This document shows, in pieces, positions 62,346-64,000 of a DNA stretch of 64,000 nucleotides. A program made the translations under genes and the position numbers. The DNA is taken from assembly GCA_951640165.1 (NCBI GenBank), contig OX621253.1, positions 15,580,001-15,644,000 on the forward strand. The letters are read 5' to 3'. The stretch's first letter is position 1. The number at the start of each line of letters is the position of its first letter. The notes under the pieces are model-generated. The model ran no database searches, had not been told where the DNA came from, and was given only the letters and a program-made list of their open reading frames with translations. This stretch comes from Pseudoips prasinana. Taxonomy: Eukaryota > Arthropoda > Insecta > Lepidoptera > Nolidae.

Positions 62346-62690
62346 TTTTAACCTTCAACCGCAAGTAATGAGGTCCTGTGTTAAAATCCCGGATCGGTCC
62401 AACAAGTGATTTTAGGATTACTCAGTATCAGCCCGAAGTCTGGGAGTTGACGGTTTTACACCCCCATGCCTCGGAGACGTAAAGCCGTCGTTCCTGTACC
62501 TGTCGCTAGTCGTCTCATCGAATCATGAGAGTGATGGAACAGAAACCCCTGTGTTTTCGCAAACACTTGTGCACTATAATATGTCCCACGCAAATGGCTA
62601 ATCTCTATTGAGACTGGCAGTTGGTACCATAATTCGGCTAGGAGGACATAGTCCCCGTGGAGATTGGTAGCCGTAACCGAAATGATTGAA
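62346..62690 (+). mobile_element. S1 SINE (forward)
   Basis: The decayed head CAACCGCAAGTAATGAGGTC is followed by AATCCCGGATCGGTCC and the S1 body (TTACACCCCCATGCCTCGG, ATCATGAGAGTGATGGAACA, CTATTGAGACTGGC). Confidence 0.7.
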
Positions 62691-62884
62691 ATTTTTTTTT
62701 TACTTCAAAGCCAAGAAATATTACTCAATTACTGCAAGTCTGCAAACACGAGCATATCTAATCTATTGTCTACTTAGCTTCGCCTCCGACAATTTTAATT
62801 GCACTCCGCATACCACACAGAGTTGGAATTTAATTTCTCGTGTGAAAAATCTGAATAATATCTAGGGACATTGTCACACAGATC
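62691..62884. other. Spacer
   Basis: Nothing recognised. Confidence 0.3.
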
Positions 62885-63097
62885 ATCCTAGCCCCAAACT
62901 AAGCAAAGCTTGTACTATGGGTACTAGGCGACGATATACATACTTATATAGATAGATGAATACTTAAATACATAGAAAACATCCATGACTCAGAAACAAA
63001 TATTCGTGCTCATCACACAAATATTTGCACTCACCGGGATTGGAACCCAGGACCACCAGCTTCGTAGGCAGGAACACCAACTAGGCTACGGTGATAT
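62885..63097 (-). mobile_element. S2-type tRNA-derived SINE (inverted)
   Basis: The minus-strand head ATCACCGTAGCCTAGTTGGT, with B box GGGTTCCAATCCC, is followed by TATTTGTGTGATGAGCACGA and the end words CTTTGCTTAGTTTGGGGC. Confidence 0.7.
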
Positions 63098-63477
63098 TTT
63101 CCAAATGAAATTCTTAACAGTAGAAATAAAGGAAAAGTAGTCTGACTTAACTTAAATTCTATCCGTAAATTCCTTACAAGAACACGTCTATAATTATTAT
63201 TTACTGTAACATTTGCTGAGGTAGACGCCTTTCCTAGCTTGTACTTACAATGTTGCATGCTTCAGAAGGAACTATTATGTAAACTAAACGCAATTAGTTA
63301 TATCGTCTTAAATGTAAAATTGTAAACTAAGTTAAGGATTATCTGTGCTTGTTGGGAATTAACCATTTTTATTTTTTATTTCATCTAGATTTACATAAAA
63401 GTTTAGTTTATATTTTTTCATAAAAACAACGGGTTGGTACATGTTGTTTCTGGATAAAAACACCCTAATTCCGATCA
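63098..63477. other. Anonymous AT-rich DNA
   Basis: Nothing recognised. Confidence 0.35.
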
Positions 63478-63722
63478 CTTAGATGCTCTCACCGGTCCGT
63501 AAGTGATCGGCGAGGTTAAGCAACTAGGCTCGCGGTCAGTTCATAGATGGGTAACCACCAAAGTGGTTTAATTTCTGAGCGTCTCCGTGCCTCGGAGGGT
63601 ACGTTAAGCTGTTGGTCACGGTTATAGTCATTCGACAACAGTCGTTGAGCCATGTCGGAGCCCTACCGGGCGGCTTGAACAGCTCTGACGCTAGGGTAAC
63701 CACTGCCCATACGTTAAGTAAG
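63478..63722 (+). mobile_element. 5S-rRNA-derived SINE
   Basis: The clearest 5S-like head in the window: CTCTCACCGGTCCGTAAGTG, ATCGGCGAGGTTAAGCAACT, CGCGGTCAGTTCATAGATGG and GTAACCACC. The body (TTCTGAGCGTCTCCGTGCC, GACGCTAGGGTAACCACTGC) and AAGTAAGC end follow. Confidence 0.75.
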
Positions 63723-63774
63723 CTGACATGCAAATTATATAATGAATCACATTCCGTTAAAGTATTATTATATA

Positions 63775-64000
63775 AATATACTAGCGGCCCGGTACGTGCT
63801 TCGCTACGCTTTTAAGTATTAGTACAAATTGATTGTATATGGGAGTATAGAAAGATGTAGATTTTACACGTTTTCAAGACTTTTTTAAAATTTTCTATAC
63901 GTACAAACCTTCTCTGGACTTCCACGAATAATTCAAGACCATAATTTGCCAAATCGGTAGAGGCGTTGTTGAGTTATAACATTACAACGAAAAGTGGCAT
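63775..64000 (-). repeat. Dispersed lepidopteran repeat, cut by window end
   Basis: CTAGCGGCCCGGTACGTGCT, TCGCTACGCTTTTAAG and GAGGCGTTGTTGAGTTATAA follow the order of a common non-autonomous repeat whose one end is CTAGCGGCCCG. It is probably Helitron-related. Confidence 0.45.

Noticed and set aside
10064..63097. tRNA-like A and B boxes as tRNA genes
   Set aside because: They are joined to shared SINE bodies and tails and do not fold into clean cloverleaves with proper acceptor stems.
63478..63722. 5S rRNA gene
   Set aside because: Only the internal promoter part resembles 5S. The 5' and 3' thirds that pair to form the closing stem are absent and a SINE body follows.

Overview
The window looks like a piece of insect nuclear DNA, most likely from a moth or butterfly. 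It is AT-rich and has no bacterial-style operons. It is crowded with tRNA-headed SINEs, LINE 3' tails, Tc1/mariner and BEL/Pao elements, Helitron-like repeats and foldback elements of kinds I associate with Lepidoptera. That assignment is inference, since no host gene or organelle marker is present. I find no convincing host protein-coding gene, no true tRNA or rRNA gene and no CRISPR array. Every recognisable coding region belongs to a transposable element.

Layout. 1-17118: mostly anonymous AT-rich DNA with a decayed MUTSd-YqaJ pseudogene (about 3.8-4.7 kb), SINEs, LINE tails, a 435-bp terminal-inverted-repeat element (12.6-13.1 kb) and a 1.57-kb foldback element carrying a nested LINE tail (15.2-16.8 kb). 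17119-55045: a tandem segmental duplication made almost entirely of repeats. Unit 1 is about 17119-30035 and unit 2 about 30036-55045. Each unit has a first part (5S-rRNA-derived SINE, tRNA-derived SINEs, a 142-bp tandem array, an SINE cluster) and a second part (GC-rich retroposon, LINE fragment, twin SINEs, a 72-codon ORF). Inside unit 2 the first part was duplicated again very recently (30461-32587 and 32588-36559), and one of these copies carries a complete mariner element. Between the two parts of unit 2 lies an 11-kb nest: hairpin elements, a full-length RTE-like LINE with an intact 991-aa ORF, and a BEL/Pao retrotransposon with identical 134-bp LTRs that is interrupted by an apparently complete two-exon DNA transposon. 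55046-64000: Helitron-like ends, an inverted copy of a repeat found inside both units, a nearly intact CR1/Jockey-type LINE with one frameshift, and more SINEs.

The genes do not form a pathway. What the window offers is a datable record of transposition, because the two units serve as empty and filled sites for each other. The Tc1 element, a zinc-finger-tailed LINE fragment, another LINE tail and a 425-bp foldback are present in unit 1 and absent at the matching points of unit 2. The mariner and a twin-primed LINE fragment can be read the same way. The most interesting single item is the 3,090-bp DNA transposon at 42194-45283. It has 33-bp perfect terminal inverted repeats, a transposase-like protein (predicted 605 aa, one intron) of a widespread but poorly characterised insect family, and a target-site duplication that can be read as 4, 6 or 8 bp.
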